DNA of 64,000 nucleotides from Paragorgia papillata (Eukaryota > Cnidaria > Anthozoa > Scleralcyonacea > Coralliidae), in NCBI GenBank assembly GCA_035771165.1, contig JAWNZC010000322.1, positions 2,562,501 to 2,626,500 on the forward strand, given 5' to 3'. The notes under the pieces are model-generated. The model searched no databases. It saw nothing but the letters and a program-made list of their open reading frames with translations, and had not been told where the DNA came from. Both the position numbers and the translations under genes were made by a program. This document shows positions 50,680-59,211 of the stretch, piece after piece. Position 1 is the stretch's first letter. Each line of letters starts with the position of its first letter.

Positions 50680-51636
50680 ATGACAACTTTAACATTACTT
50701 GATCTGGAGTTAAGAAATATATATTACAATCCTGTAACTGGATACCAGAGTGCGGAAAAACTATACCAAAAGGCGGTTGAGCAAAATGTAAAAGGTATTT
50801 CAAGAAAGTTAGTTAAGGAGTGGTTATCATCGCAAAGTACGTACACAATACATAAGCCGCTAAGGAAACCACGTAAAACGCAAAGGACTTTTGTTAAAAA
50901 TTTAGCCGATCAGCTCCAGATGGACTTAGTGGATATGGCTAAGTTTAGTTCTGTAAACAAGAAGTTTAACTGGATTTTGACGGGAGTTGAGATTTTAAGT
51001 AGATTTGCTTTCACCGTTCCTGTGCACAGAAAAAATACAGAAAGTATGGTAGATGGTGTTGGTAAAATGCTAAAGGAGTTCAAACATCACTTCCAAAAAT
51101 ATCCTGAGGTTGTTCAGTTTGATAACGGCAATGAATTTTACAATGTTGGTGTAAAATCTCTTCTAAAATCTCATAACATAGATTACTTTTCAACACTTTC
51201 GGAACGAAAAGCAGCTGTTGTAGAAAGATTTAACAGAACTCTTAAAACTAGAATGTGGAAATATTTTACATTCAAACAAACCAAAACCTGGTTAGATGTT
51301 TTAGACAAACTAACCAAAAGCTATAACAACACATTTCACTCAACTATTAAAAGAAAACCTAATAGTGTTAACACAAGTAATCAGGGTGAGGTATTTAAAA
51401 CTTTATATGGTTTACCACCAACAGAATTTCCAAAACCAAAATTTAAGGTTGGCGATCATGTAAGGATATACAAATACAAAAAGAACTTTGCAAAGGGATA
51501 TGATCCTAACTTTACAAGTGAAGTTTTTAAAATAACAGCTGTGTTCCGCGGTAACCCAGTAATGTACAACATTGAAGACAAAGACAACGAAAACATTATT
51601 GGTAAATTTTACGATGAAGAGTTAGTCAAAGTTTGA
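50680..51636 (+). CDS. Polinton integrase without chromodomain (outer)
   Basis: 318 residues. The N-terminal region (IYYNPVTGYQSAEKLYQ, then TYTIHKPLRK) is of Polinton type. The rve core shows D82 (QMDLVDM), D148 (QFDNGNEF) and E182 (VERFNRTLK). It ends after an SH3-like part (KFKVGDHVRIYKYKKNFAKG) and lacks the chromodomain seen in the inner element. It starts at AATAAAATG. It is intact and would make the 6-bp TTGGGG duplication. Confidence 0.95.
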   Translation: MTTLTLLDLELRNIYYNPVTGYQSAEKLYQKAVEQNVKGISRKLVKEWLSSQSTYTIHKPLRKPRKTQRTFVKNLADQLQMDLVDMAKFSSVNKKFNWILTGVEILSRFAFTVPVHRKNTESMVDGVGKMLKEFKHHFQKYPEVVQFDNGNEFYNVGVKSLLKSHNIDYFSTLSERKAAVVERFNRTLKTRMWKYFTFKQTKTWLDVLDKLTKSYNNTFHSTIKRKPNSVNTSNQGEVFKTLYGLPPTEFPKPKFKVGDHVRIYKYKKNFAKGYDPNFTSEVFKITAVFRGNPVMYNIEDKDNENIIGKFYDEELVKV

Positions 51637-51661
51637 CCATAAGATTTTTAACACTAATAAA

Positions 51662-52935
51662 ATGGAAGAATTTGAATTTGATACATTTAATGACAATAGC
51701 GAAGCGGAGCGAATGCGCAATGAAGAAGAAACAAGTTTTATGGATGACTTCGATGATTTTGATAACTACGATGATGACGATGGTTATGATGAGGATATTG
51801 ATCTAGATGGGAGAACCGATTTGGACCCGTTTGATCCAGATGCATGGTTAAAAAAAGGAGATCCAAGCGCAGTGGAAGACAGCGCAGCGGAGGAAAATAC
51901 AATACAACAAAGACGTAAGCGATGGGAAACTGCTCAAAGGCGAAGAATAACAAGAGCACGAAAAACATTTTTCCGTAATAGTTTTAACCAAGAAATAGTA
52001 ATGAAAGACGGCCCTGCTTCAAAAAAGCTAATAGACAAAAGTTTATTTTCCATAAGTAAAAAAACTGGAAAGGTTGATGGAATGCTTTACAACGAAACAA
52101 AAGTTATTGTTAAAAAAGGAAATAACTTTGTTCTAAGCACAAATGAAAAAATTAAGGGAACTGTACAAGAATATTCTGATCTCATGCAAAAAGCACGTTC
52201 TGAGCACAGCAAAACAGCAAATGGCTCCATTGAAGAAATTGTTGGAGATTTACCTGGAACACCTATAGTGTTAACGGAATTAGGGCAAACATTATTGACA
52301 GAATTCAAGATGATTTAGAAATTACTGACAAAACAGTAGACAAAACCCAACTTAACGATGAGGAACTAAGGGAATTAGGAGGAATTTTAGCAACAAATAA
52401 CGTAGAAAATTTAGATGCTGTTGATATTGCGGTTGAGTACTGGAATGACAAAGCAGAAGCGGAAAGCGAAGCGAGAAAAAAAGCTGTTTACAAAGATATT
52501 TCTGACGTGGCAAAATTAAAAGCAGATGAGATCAGGTTAAAAAATAATCTCAAACCAGTTAGTGAAAAAACGGAAGAAATGATAAAAAATGATGATATAA
52601 CAAAATTTGAAAAATTTAAAAAATTTGCAAAAAATAATTTGGGAGCACTATCAGCAATAGCTATTTCCATCGCTGGAATCGTCACAACAGTAGTTTTAGC
52701 TGGAAAAAAAGGTTTAACTTCTGCTGCAAAAGCAACGGGAGAAATAGCAAAAGCACTAGCAAAACTAGCAAAAGCTGCATTACCAGTAATTGCTCCACTA
52801 GTAAACCTACTAGCAACAGCACTAACAATGGGAGCTAAAGGTATAGCTTGGTTAGCAAAAAATTTATGGATGTTAGCTGTTGCTTTCGCATACATACTTT
52901 ACAAAAATAGAAAAAAATTCCACCTTAATAAATGA
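51662..52935 (+). pseudogene. Acidic-N-terminal membrane protein split by a frameshift (outer)
   Basis: Codons 51,662-52,318 give 218 residues starting with a very acidic, Asp-rich stretch. A second frame is open from 52,231 to 52,935 with no ATG until about 52,579, and reads on from IRANIIDRIQDDLEI to two hydrophobic regions (ALSAIAISIAGIVTTVVLAG and an Ala/Leu-rich pair near the end). A single shift in 52,231-52,318 would join them into about 420 residues. I find no standard slippery heptamer, so a plain indel or sequencing error is more likely than programmed shifting. Start motif CTAATAAAATG. Confidence 0.6.
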
Positions 52936-53417
52936 ATTCAGAAGAAACATATAATTTAGAAGAAGATATTCCAGTTAATCCGCAAAATGATAACCTTAGA
53001 GATGAGTTAATCCGCTTATCTGCTGCAAAGGAAATCAAATATTCAGAAAAATATATTAAAAAAGCATCTCAAAGTGCCTTAGAAAAAATTAAACAAGATC
53101 ATCAGCGCGATCAAATGGAAAAAGTTAATTCTTTGTTAACAGAAAGCCTTATCACCAAATTTTCAGAATTAATGGAACAACTAAATATGGTTGAAAAAGA
53201 TGGAAACCTAGATAAGGAATTATCATCAAACAAACTTTTGTATGGTGATGTTAAAGCAATGGTTGTGAAAGTTTCGCCATTCATTCCAATGATTGGATTA
53301 TTGTCTGGTGGATTAATAGTTGCAAAACATATGTGGGACAACCCAAATAAAGATGAATCTAAAGTACAAAGTGATCAGAGTTCTAGTACAAGTGACGATA
53401 GTGTCAACAGGAGCTAA
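52932..53417 (+). CDS. Single-pass membrane protein, 161 aa (outer)
   Basis: An acidic start and a Lys-rich coiled-coil-like middle are followed by a membrane segment (VSPFIPMIGLLSGGLIVAKH) and a Ser/Asp-rich tail. The ATG overlaps the previous stop (ATGA) and is part of TTAATAAATG. Function unknown. Confidence 0.6.
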   Translation: MNSEETYNLEEDIPVNPQNDNLRDELIRLSAAKEIKYSEKYIKKASQSALEKIKQDHQRDQMEKVNSLLTESLITKFSELMEQLNMVEKDGNLDKELSSNKLLYGDVKAMVVKVSPFIPMIGLLSGGLIVAKHMWDNPNKDESKVQSDQSSSTSDDSVNRS

Positions 53418-53446
53418 TACTGCTTAAATCATTGTTATTATCATAA

Positions 53447-53473
53447 TTTCCCATTTTTTAATAAAATGGGAAA
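53447..53473. promoter_or_regulatory. Hairpin containing the next start codon
   Basis: TTTCCCATTTT and AAAATGGGAAA pair perfectly over 11 bp around 5 nt. The ATG of the next gene (53,466) lies in the right arm together with part of the TAATAAA motif. Confidence 0.5.
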
Positions 53474-53747
53474 CTCAAAAAGCAAACCAAAAGAAAAAAT
53501 GAACAAACAATATAATATAACAAAAGGATTCCGTTTTGGAATTACTTTTGAAAAAGATTCCTCAACAATAGAAGGGAATTTTCAAATGGGGTGGACTAAC
53601 AAAACAGTTAAGAATTATTCACGAATTCCTGAGAATACCACTTGTCAACCCCATTCGGAATCTCAACACACAACTCCCGAACCATGTCATCAATCACCAT
53701 CAACTCTCCATCAAACTGAGCCGGATCAAAATGAACGCCTCTCATAA
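53466..53747 (+). CDS. Myristoylation-signal protein, 93 aa (outer)
   Basis: It begins MGNSKSKPKEK, a textbook N-myristoylation signal (Gly2, Ser at position 6, basic residues after), so the protein is likely membrane-bound. A short beta-like region (FRFGITFEKDSSTIEGNFQM) follows. The Pro/His/Ser-rich end overlaps the opposite-strand gene and may be less constrained. Myristoylated proteins are common in virions of large DNA viruses. The start lies at TTAATAAAATG. Confidence 0.5.
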   Translation: MGNSKSKPKEKMNKQYNITKGFRFGITFEKDSSTIEGNFQMGWTNKTVKNYSRIPENTTCQPHSESQHTTPEPCHQSPSTLHQTEPDQNERLS

Positions 53748-53835
53748 ATTCTCTAATTTTATTTAGAACTTTTTTATAATTTTTAAAAGCAAACTTATTT
53801 CTGTCTGTTGCCTTTGCTAGATTAGCCTTCCTCAT
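53608..53835 (-). CDS. Small helical protein, 75 aa (outer)
   Basis: Basic helix, then an acidic helix (FDGELMVIDDMVRELCVEIP) and a short tail. The ATG overlaps the stop of the upstream gene (4 bp), so the two are probably made from one transcript. The 3' end overlaps the myristoyl-type gene by 140 bp. Unknown function. Confidence 0.5.
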   Translation of the reverse strand: MRKANLAKATDRNKFAFKNYKKVLNKIREFMRGVHFDPAQFDGELMVIDDMVRELCVEIPNGVDKWYSQEFVNNS

Positions 53836-54110
53836 ATAACCACTGCTATTAACAATCCCAATCCAGACATAGAAGCCAGAATAAAAGGGTTAAGTGTAAT
53901 ACATCCTAACACTGTACCACCAGTTCCACCAGAAATTAAAAAAACCTTTAAAAACATAAGAACAGAATCTAATCGTCTACTCTTCACACACATTTTCCCA
54001 TAACATTTTGTCAATCTATGGTAATGTTTATACATATCTTTAAATCTTTTCAGTTGATCGTCAGTTAAATCTTTCGAAATATGATTAAAATCAAATACTT
54101 CTTGCGTCAT
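53832..54110 (-). CDS. Two-segment membrane protein, 92 aa (outer)
   Basis: A charged start with TDDQLKRFKDMYKHYHRLTK and CVKSRRLDS is followed by two hydrophobic stretches (VLMFLKVFLISGGTGGTVLG and LNPFILASMSGLGLLIAVVI). I have seen similarly built short proteins in arthropod and cnidarian Polintons, but know no function. The start lies at AAAATAAACAATG. Confidence 0.5.
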   Translation of the reverse strand: MTQEVFDFNHISKDLTDDQLKRFKDMYKHYHRLTKCYGKMCVKSRRLDSVLMFLKVFLISGGTGGTVLGCITLNPFILASMSGLGLLIAVVI

Positions 54111-54240
54111 TGTTTATTTTATATTTTTTTTACACAAAAAATTTTTTAGGGGACATCTTTTTAGGGACAACTTTTAAGGGACATTATTTTGTTACAAGTG
54201 TAACAAAATAAAAATGACTAATTTACACCAATAAAGGAGA

Positions 54241-54690
54241 ATGAAACAAATTAAAAGAAATAAAATTAAAAAAATAAAAATGAAAAAAATTAAAAAAGAA
54301 AAAATAAGAAATTTAATTAAAAAAATAATTAAAAAATTAATAAAAATAAAGAAAATAAAAAAAAATAAAAGAAAATTAATAAAAAAATTAATAAAAAAAT
54401 TAAAAAAAATTAACAAAAAATTAAAAAAAAAAATTAAAAAAAATTAATAAAAAATTAACAAAAAATTAAAAAAAAATTTAAAAAAAATTAAAAAAAAATT
54501 AAAAAAAAATTTAAAAAAAATTTAAAAAAATTTAAAAAAAATTTAAAAAAAATTAAAAAAAAATTAAAAAAAAATAAAAAAAAAATTAATAAAAAAATAA
54601 TAAAAAAAAAAAAAAAAAAAATAAAAAAATTAATAAAAAAATAAAAAAAATTAATAAAAAAAAAAAAAAAATAGTATTTAAAGAAAAAAA
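54241..54690 (+). repeat. A-rich low-complexity tract with degenerate ORF
   Basis: About 450 bp of A runs broken by TT or T. A Lys/Ile-only frame starts at an ATG with AATAAAGGAGA in front and reads MKQIKRNKIKK. The upstream 90 bp resembles the region before the 30,723 gene, whose product starts MEQNKRNKERV. It looks like a diverged duplicate whose coding part has been overtaken by slippage. It is probably not a functional protein. Confidence 0.55.
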
Positions 54691-54708
54691 ATATACTATA
54701 ATAAAAGA

Positions 54709-55044
54709 ATGACAACATATACACTTAACCAATTAAAAAGACTTGGTAAAAAACAAGGAATCAAATACACCTCCAAAATGAATACAAAAACGTTATGTGA
54801 ACTTCTTAATATCCCAGTTTTTAGAAACCCTTCTTTTGATAAACATAACAAAGACAAAATCAGAAAACCCGTTCAAATCATATTCAAAACCAAGGAAGGA
54901 GAAGTCCTTGAATTTCCAAGTATTTACAACACAGCAAAACAACTTAACATTAATCCAAGTTGTATTCCTTTTTACATAAAAAGAGGAACCGAAATTTCAT
55001 TCAAAGGTAAAAAATATTTTGTTAGTCGGAAAATAAGTATATAA
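54709..55044 (+). CDS. NUMOD1/SAP-like DNA-binding protein, 111 aa (outer)
   Basis: The first 35 residues (YTLNQLKRLGKKQGIKYTSK, then LCELLN) resemble a SAP module. Residues 60-105 (EGEVLEFPSIYNTAKQLNIN, then CIPFYIKRG) resemble NUMOD1, a small helix-turn-helix often attached to homing nucleases. No nuclease motif is present. A DNA-binding or regulatory role next to PolB is likely but not shown. The ATG follows TATACTATAATAAAAGA. Confidence 0.5.
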   Translation: MTTYTLNQLKRLGKKQGIKYTSKMNTKTLCELLNIPVFRNPSFDKHNKDKIRKPVQIIFKTKEGEVLEFPSIYNTAKQLNINPSCIPFYIKRGTEISFKGKKYFVSRKISI

Positions 55045-55056
55045 ATAAAGAGTATA

Positions 55057-55153
55057 ATTCCACATATCCTAAACAGAAATTTCTTATAAATTTTCACCTT
55101 ATAAGAAATAGAAAAAATTTTTTTTGCGTTTTAATAAAAGGGATATGTGGAAT
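55057..55153 (+). promoter_or_regulatory. Nested inverted repeats around the PolB start
   Basis: ATTCCACATATCC (55,057-55,069) is the exact reverse complement of GGATATGTGGAAT (55,141-55,153), which contains the PolB ATG. Between them an 11-bp hairpin (ATTTCTTATAA and TTATAAGAAAT) and the motif TTTTAATAAAAGG are found. In RNA the start codon could be hidden in the outer stem. Confidence 0.55.
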
Positions 55154-58100
55154 ACAGGAATCACCAAATATGTTCAAAAACTTGAACAAAAATTAATTAA
55201 AGCAAATCTTAAAGAGCAACAGCTCAAAGAAAAATTTGCTCGTCGTGAAGAAAAACTCAAAGAACTACACAAAGCAAGTCAAGAAAAACTTAAAGAAAAA
55301 TTCAACCGTCGAGAAGAAAAAACCAAGCAACAACAACAAGAGAAGATGATGAAAATCATAACAAAGGAAAAAAAGAAGATGGCTAAAATCCAAGAAAAAA
55401 ATTTAGAGCGAAAACATCGCAAAATGATGAGATCGTGGAGAAATGAAATGAAACAAGAAAATCGGCGACAATTCTACGAAGAAGAAGGATCCAACTGGAA
55501 AGGAAGCAAAAAACTTGGAACCGTGCGAGAAAGGCTTAACATCAAGCTGCGAGGTGTCTTTAACAGCAGCTTAAGAATACAACGATTGCTAAACAATCTA
55601 CAGCCAACTCAAATATCTGGTGCCATCAACGGAAGAATTCGAAAGTTTACATTTGATGGGAGTGAAGTCAAAGATCCAAGAGAATTTCTCAAACATACAA
55701 CTACTCCTGTGGAAAGGTTAGTCAACTCAACAAACAGTCGAGGGAAAAAAATATCCTCCTGCCTTACTGTAAAAATGATAAGACATAACTATGATGATGA
55801 CGAAGAAAACAAAATAAAAGTTTTTCACTTTCAAGGTGGAACATACTCTGTAATCATCGAGGAGGACACAACATCATGTTATTCCATAATGAAGGAAAAA
55901 ATGTTAGAATCTTTAGCGGCACATCAAAAAGAAGGAAGTGGTTGGACCCTACATTCAGTAGACCATCTCAGAATCACCATCACCAGCTACAACCCGCTAA
56001 GAGGAGGCAATCACATTCCATTGCCAAAAGCTATCCAACACAAAAAAGCTACTATCAACATTAAAAATGATGACAATATGTGTTTCAAATATGCTGTAAC
56101 AAGAGCACTACATCCGGTTGAAAGAAATGCTGAAAGAGTGACAAGAACTTTAAATTTACAAGTTGAAAAATACAACTGGAGTGGGTTAGAATTTCCAACC
56201 CCACTTAAAGATATAGGAAAATTTGAGAAAAACAATAACATTGCTATCAATGTTTATGGAACGGAAACCATTGATAGAAAAAACAAAATAATTGTACTAA
56301 GAGTAAGCAAACTTAAAAATACTCAGCTTATCACCCTGTTTTTATACGATAAGCATTATAGCGTTGTTAAAAATTTTGATAAACTCGTTGGATCTCAATT
56401 AAGTAATCATCAACATAAATCTCATACATGTGTCTACTGTTGTAATTCCTTCAGCTCAGAAAAAATTCTGGAAAAACATCTTGAAATTTGCAGCACACAT
56501 GCAGAACAAAGCACAGAATATCCTAAAGAAGGATCAAAAGCCTTCTTTAAACAATACCAGAAAACCACAGATGTCCCATTTGTAATTTATGCAGACTTCG
56601 AATCCTTCATTCTCCCAATAGATACGGTTCAAAAAGAAGACATCAAAAGCCATACAACTGCCTACCAAAACCATCAACCTAGTGGTTACTGTTATACAGT
56701 CAAATGTAAAGATGAAAACATTTACAAAACAAAAACTGTTCTATACACAGCAAAAACTGAAGGAGAAGATATCGGGAAAAAATTCGTAGAATCCGTAGAA
56801 AATGAGATCAAAAACATTTACGAAATAACAAAAGTTAAAAAACCAATGAGCTTAAATGATAATCAGGAGAAAAGTTTCAAACATGCATTAAACTGTTATG
56901 TTTGTAAAAAAGGATTAGGTAATGACAGAGTAAGAGATCACTGTCATTTAACTGGAGAGTACAGGGGAGCAGCTCACAACAAATGTAACCTTAAAATGAA
57001 AGACTCAAAGTTTGTCCCCGTTCTATTCCACAATCTTGAGGGATACGACTCGCATCTGTTCGTAAAAAGTTTAGGCTTGACAGATGGGAAAGTTGAGTGC
57101 ATCCCAAAAACTGATGAAAAGTATATTAGCTTTTCAAAAGAATTTGTAATGGAAAGTGGAATAAGAAAAGATGGAAAGTCCTGGTCGCAAAAATGTAAAC
57201 TAGTATTTCTAGATTCGCTAAAATTCACCCTAAGTTCATTGGATACACTTGTTAATAATTTAAAACCAAACCAGTTTGAAAACATAGAATCTGGGTTTAA
57301 GGGATGGGAAGATGAAAAAATAAATCTCCTAAAGAAAAAAGGAGTTTTCCCCTATGAATTTATGTCTGGATTTGATAAGTTAAATTATCCAAAACTTCCA
57401 GCAAAAGAAGAGTTTTACAGCAAGCTCAACGATAGTCATATTTCCGATGAAGATTACAAACATGCTCAAAAGGTGTGGTCAGCTTTTAACTGCAAAACAA
57501 TGCGAGATTATCACAATCTGTATTTAAAAACAGATGTGTTACTTTTAACCGATGTAATGGAAAACTTTAGGAAACTTTGCAAAAAAACATATGAATTAGA
57601 TCCAATGTGGTACTACACCTCTCCAGGTCTAGCTTGGGACGCAGCTCTAAAACTAACGGGAGTTGAGTTGGAATTGCTTACTGATCCGGATATGTATTTA
57701 ATGGTTGAACGAGGAATTCGAGGTGGAATTAGTACAATAACGAAAAGATATGCAAAGGCGAACAATAAGTATATGCCTGGATTCAAATTACACGAATTAA
57801 ATGTTTTCCTAGCATATTTGGATGCTAACAACCTATATGGATGGGCTATGAGCAAAAAACTCCCAGTAAGAGATTTGCAATGGATTATGGAAGAGCAGCT
57901 TGAAAACTGGGAAACAATGCCATGTATCCTGGAGGTAGACCTAAAATATTCAGAAGAACTACATAATCTGCATAACGAATACCCCTTAGCCGCAGAAAAA
58001 GTTTTAGTCAACAAGGTTGAAAAACTTATTCCTAATTTACATGATAAGAAAAATTATGTAATACATCATGAGGCACTAAAGCAATGCGTAGAACTTGGTT

Positions 58101-59044
58101 TGGTAATTACCAAGATTCATCGCGGAATCACATTTGAGGAAGAAGCTTGGTTGGAACCGTACATTTCACTAAATACTGAAATGAGAACAAAAGCGACATC
58201 AGATTTTGAGAAAGATTTCTTCAAGCTGATGAATAACTCAGTTTTCGGTAAAACAATGGAAAACGTGAGAAATAGGGTTGATGTCAGATTAGTGACAAAC
58301 GAGGCGCAACTCAACAAGCTAGTTCGAAAATCCACCTATGACCGTCCAGTTATCTTCACAAAAAATTTGGTAGCTATTCATATGAAAAAAGCTGTAGTTA
58401 AACTTGACAAGCCAATATATCTTGGAATGAGCATCTTAGACATTAGCAAAACCTTGATGTATGACTTCCATTACAACTACATCAAACCAAAATATGGAGA
58501 AGATGCAAGTCTTTTGTTCACCGATACAGACAGCCTGTGCTATGAAATTAAAACGGAAGATTTCTACAAGGATATCTCAAAAGATGTACACACACATTTT
58601 GATACAAGTAATTTTGAAAATTCTCACCCAAGCGGAATACCAACTGGGATCAACAAAAAAGTAGTTGGTATGTTCAAAAGCGAAACCGGATCAAAGCAAA
58701 TCTCAGAATTTGTTGGATTACGAAGTAAACTGTACGCTTACAAAATGGCGTCGGAACAACCAACAAGAGAGGAACAACTAGCTGGAAAAGAGGAGAAAAA
58801 ATGTAAAGGTGTTAAAAAGTCAGTTGTCAAAAACGAAATAACTTTTAAGGAATATAAGGAATGTCTTTTTTCCGGCATAAAAGTTTTTAAAGGCATGAAT
58901 ACATTCCGAAGCAGAATGCATAATATTTACACGGAACACATCAACAAAGTCGCACTCTCAGCCAACGACGACAAGAGAATAATTTTAAAAGACAAAATTA
59001 ATACATTGGCTATTGGACATTGGAAGACAAACGTGCAAAGCTGA
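55145..59044 (+). CDS. polB: Protein-primed DNA polymerase B (outer Polinton)
   Basis: 1,299 residues from the ATG after TAATAAAAGGGAT. Layout: a Lys/Glu coiled-coil (about 1-120), a Polinton-specific N-terminal domain, a zinc finger near 428 (CVYCCNSFSSEKILEKH), exonuclease motifs ExoI YADFESF (about 480), ExoII HNLEGYDSHLF (about 625) and ExoIII YLKTDVL (about 790), with an endonuclease-VII-like zinc insert (VRDHCHLTGEYRGAAHNKC) near 594. Polymerase motifs follow: A YLDANNLYGW (about 890), B NNSVFGKTMENVRNR (about 1,029) and C FTDTDSL (about 1,122). All catalytic residues are present. The last 35 or so codons lie in the right TIR. It could copy the element by protein priming at the ends. 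Confidence 0.95.
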   Translation: MWNTGITKYVQKLEQKLIKANLKEQQLKEKFARREEKLKELHKASQEKLKEKFNRREEKTKQQQQEKMMKIITKEKKKMAKIQEKNLERKHRKMMRSWRNEMKQENRRQFYEEEGSNWKGSKKLGTVRERLNIKLRGVFNSSLRIQRLLNNLQPTQISGAINGRIRKFTFDGSEVKDPREFLKHTTTPVERLVNSTNSRGKKISSCLTVKMIRHNYDDDEENKIKVFHFQGGTYSVIIEEDTTSCYSIMKEKMLESLAAHQKEGSGWTLHSVDHLRITITSYNPLRGGNHIPLPKAIQHKKATINIKNDDNMCFKYAVTRALHPVERNAERVTRTLNLQVEKYNWSGLEFPTPLKDIGKFEKNNNIAINVYGTETIDRKNKIIVLRVSKLKNTQLITLFLYDKHYSVVKNFDKLVGSQLSNHQHKSHTCVYCCNSFSSEKILEKHLEICSTHAEQSTEYPKEGSKAFFKQYQKTTDVPFVIYADFESFILPIDTVQKEDIKSHTTAYQNHQPSGYCYTVKCKDENIYKTKTVLYTAKTEGEDIGKKFVESVENEIKNIYEITKVKKPMSLNDNQEKSFKHALNCYVCKKGLGNDRVRDHCHLTGEYRGAAHNKCNLKMKDSKFVPVLFHNLEGYDSHLFVKSLGLTDGKVECIPKTDEKYISFSKEFVMESGIRKDGKSWSQKCKLVFLDSLKFTLSSLDTLVNNLKPNQFENIESGFKGWEDEKINLLKKKGVFPYEFMSGFDKLNYPKLPAKEEFYSKLNDSHISDEDYKHAQKVWSAFNCKTMRDYHNLYLKTDVLLLTDVMENFRKLCKKTYELDPMWYYTSPGLAWDAALKLTGVELELLTDPDMYLMVERGIRGGISTITKRYAKANNKYMPGFKLHELNVFLAYLDANNLYGWAMSKKLPVRDLQWIMEEQLENWETMPCILEVDLKYSEELHNLHNEYPLAAEKVLVNKVEKLIPNLHDKKNYVIHHEALKQCVELGLVITKIHRGITFEEEAWLEPYISLNTEMRTKATSDFEKDFFKLMNNSVFGKTMENVRNRVDVRLVTNEAQLNKLVRKSTYDRPVIFTKNLVAIHMKKAVVKLDKPIYLGMSILDISKTLMYDFHYNYIKPKYGEDASLLFTDTDSLCYEIKTEDFYKDISKDVHTHFDTSNFENSHPSGIPTGINKKVVGMFKSETGSKQISEFVGLRSKLYAYKMASEQPTREEQLAGKEEKKCKGVKKSVVKNEITFKEYKECLFSGIKVFKGMNTFRSRMHNIYTEHINKVALSANDDKRIILKDKINTLAIGHWKTNVQS

Positions 59045-59205
59045 GCCGAAGGCGATGGAGTGAACGGGATGGTGGGGGTAAGGGTAAATGGAAGGTAGTG
59101 GGGTGGGTGAAGGGTTGGGGGAAAAAAAATTCTATAATGAAAGATAGATTATAGAATTTTAAGAACGAAATGGAAATGAGCCAGGATCGGCCTTTATCCA
59201 CTACT
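58940..59205 (-). repeat. Outer Polinton right TIR (266 bp)
   Basis: Reverse complement of 29,533-29,798 with about two differences. It includes the end of the polB gene and finishes ...CCACTACT directly before TTGGGG. Confidence 0.95.
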
Positions 59206-59211
59206 TTGGGG
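59206..59211. repeat. Right target-site duplication of the outer Polinton (TTGGGG)
   Basis: Identical to 29,527-29,532, directly after the element end. Confidence 0.95.

Larger units (their letters stand above)
29533..59205. mobile_element. Outer Polinton/Maverick, interrupted by a second Polinton
   Basis: 266-bp inverted repeats (29,533-29,798 and 58,940-59,205) start AGTAGTGGATAAAGG and differ at only about two positions. They are flanked by TTGGGG duplications. Without the guest at 33,087-43,932 and one copy of its duplication, the element is about 18.8 kb, a normal Polinton size. It carries PolB, integrase, packaging ATPase, a major-capsid candidate and a penton-like protein. I see no adenain-like protease. 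It is markedly AT-rich. Most genes start at a TAATAAA-type motif, and hairpins lie in many gene gaps. Near-identical TIRs and mostly intact frames suggest a young insertion. Confidence 0.95.

Noticed and set aside
50659..50803. Longer start for the 324-aa protein
   Set aside because: The extension would run antisense through the integrase start and skip the clear start motif.
52231..52318. Programmed -1 frameshift in the 51,662 gene
   Set aside because: No X-XXY-YYZ heptamer or strong downstream structure was found by eye; a simple indel is more likely.
54488..54724. Phe-rich minus-strand frame
   Set aside because: Antisense of the A-rich tract; no start motif.
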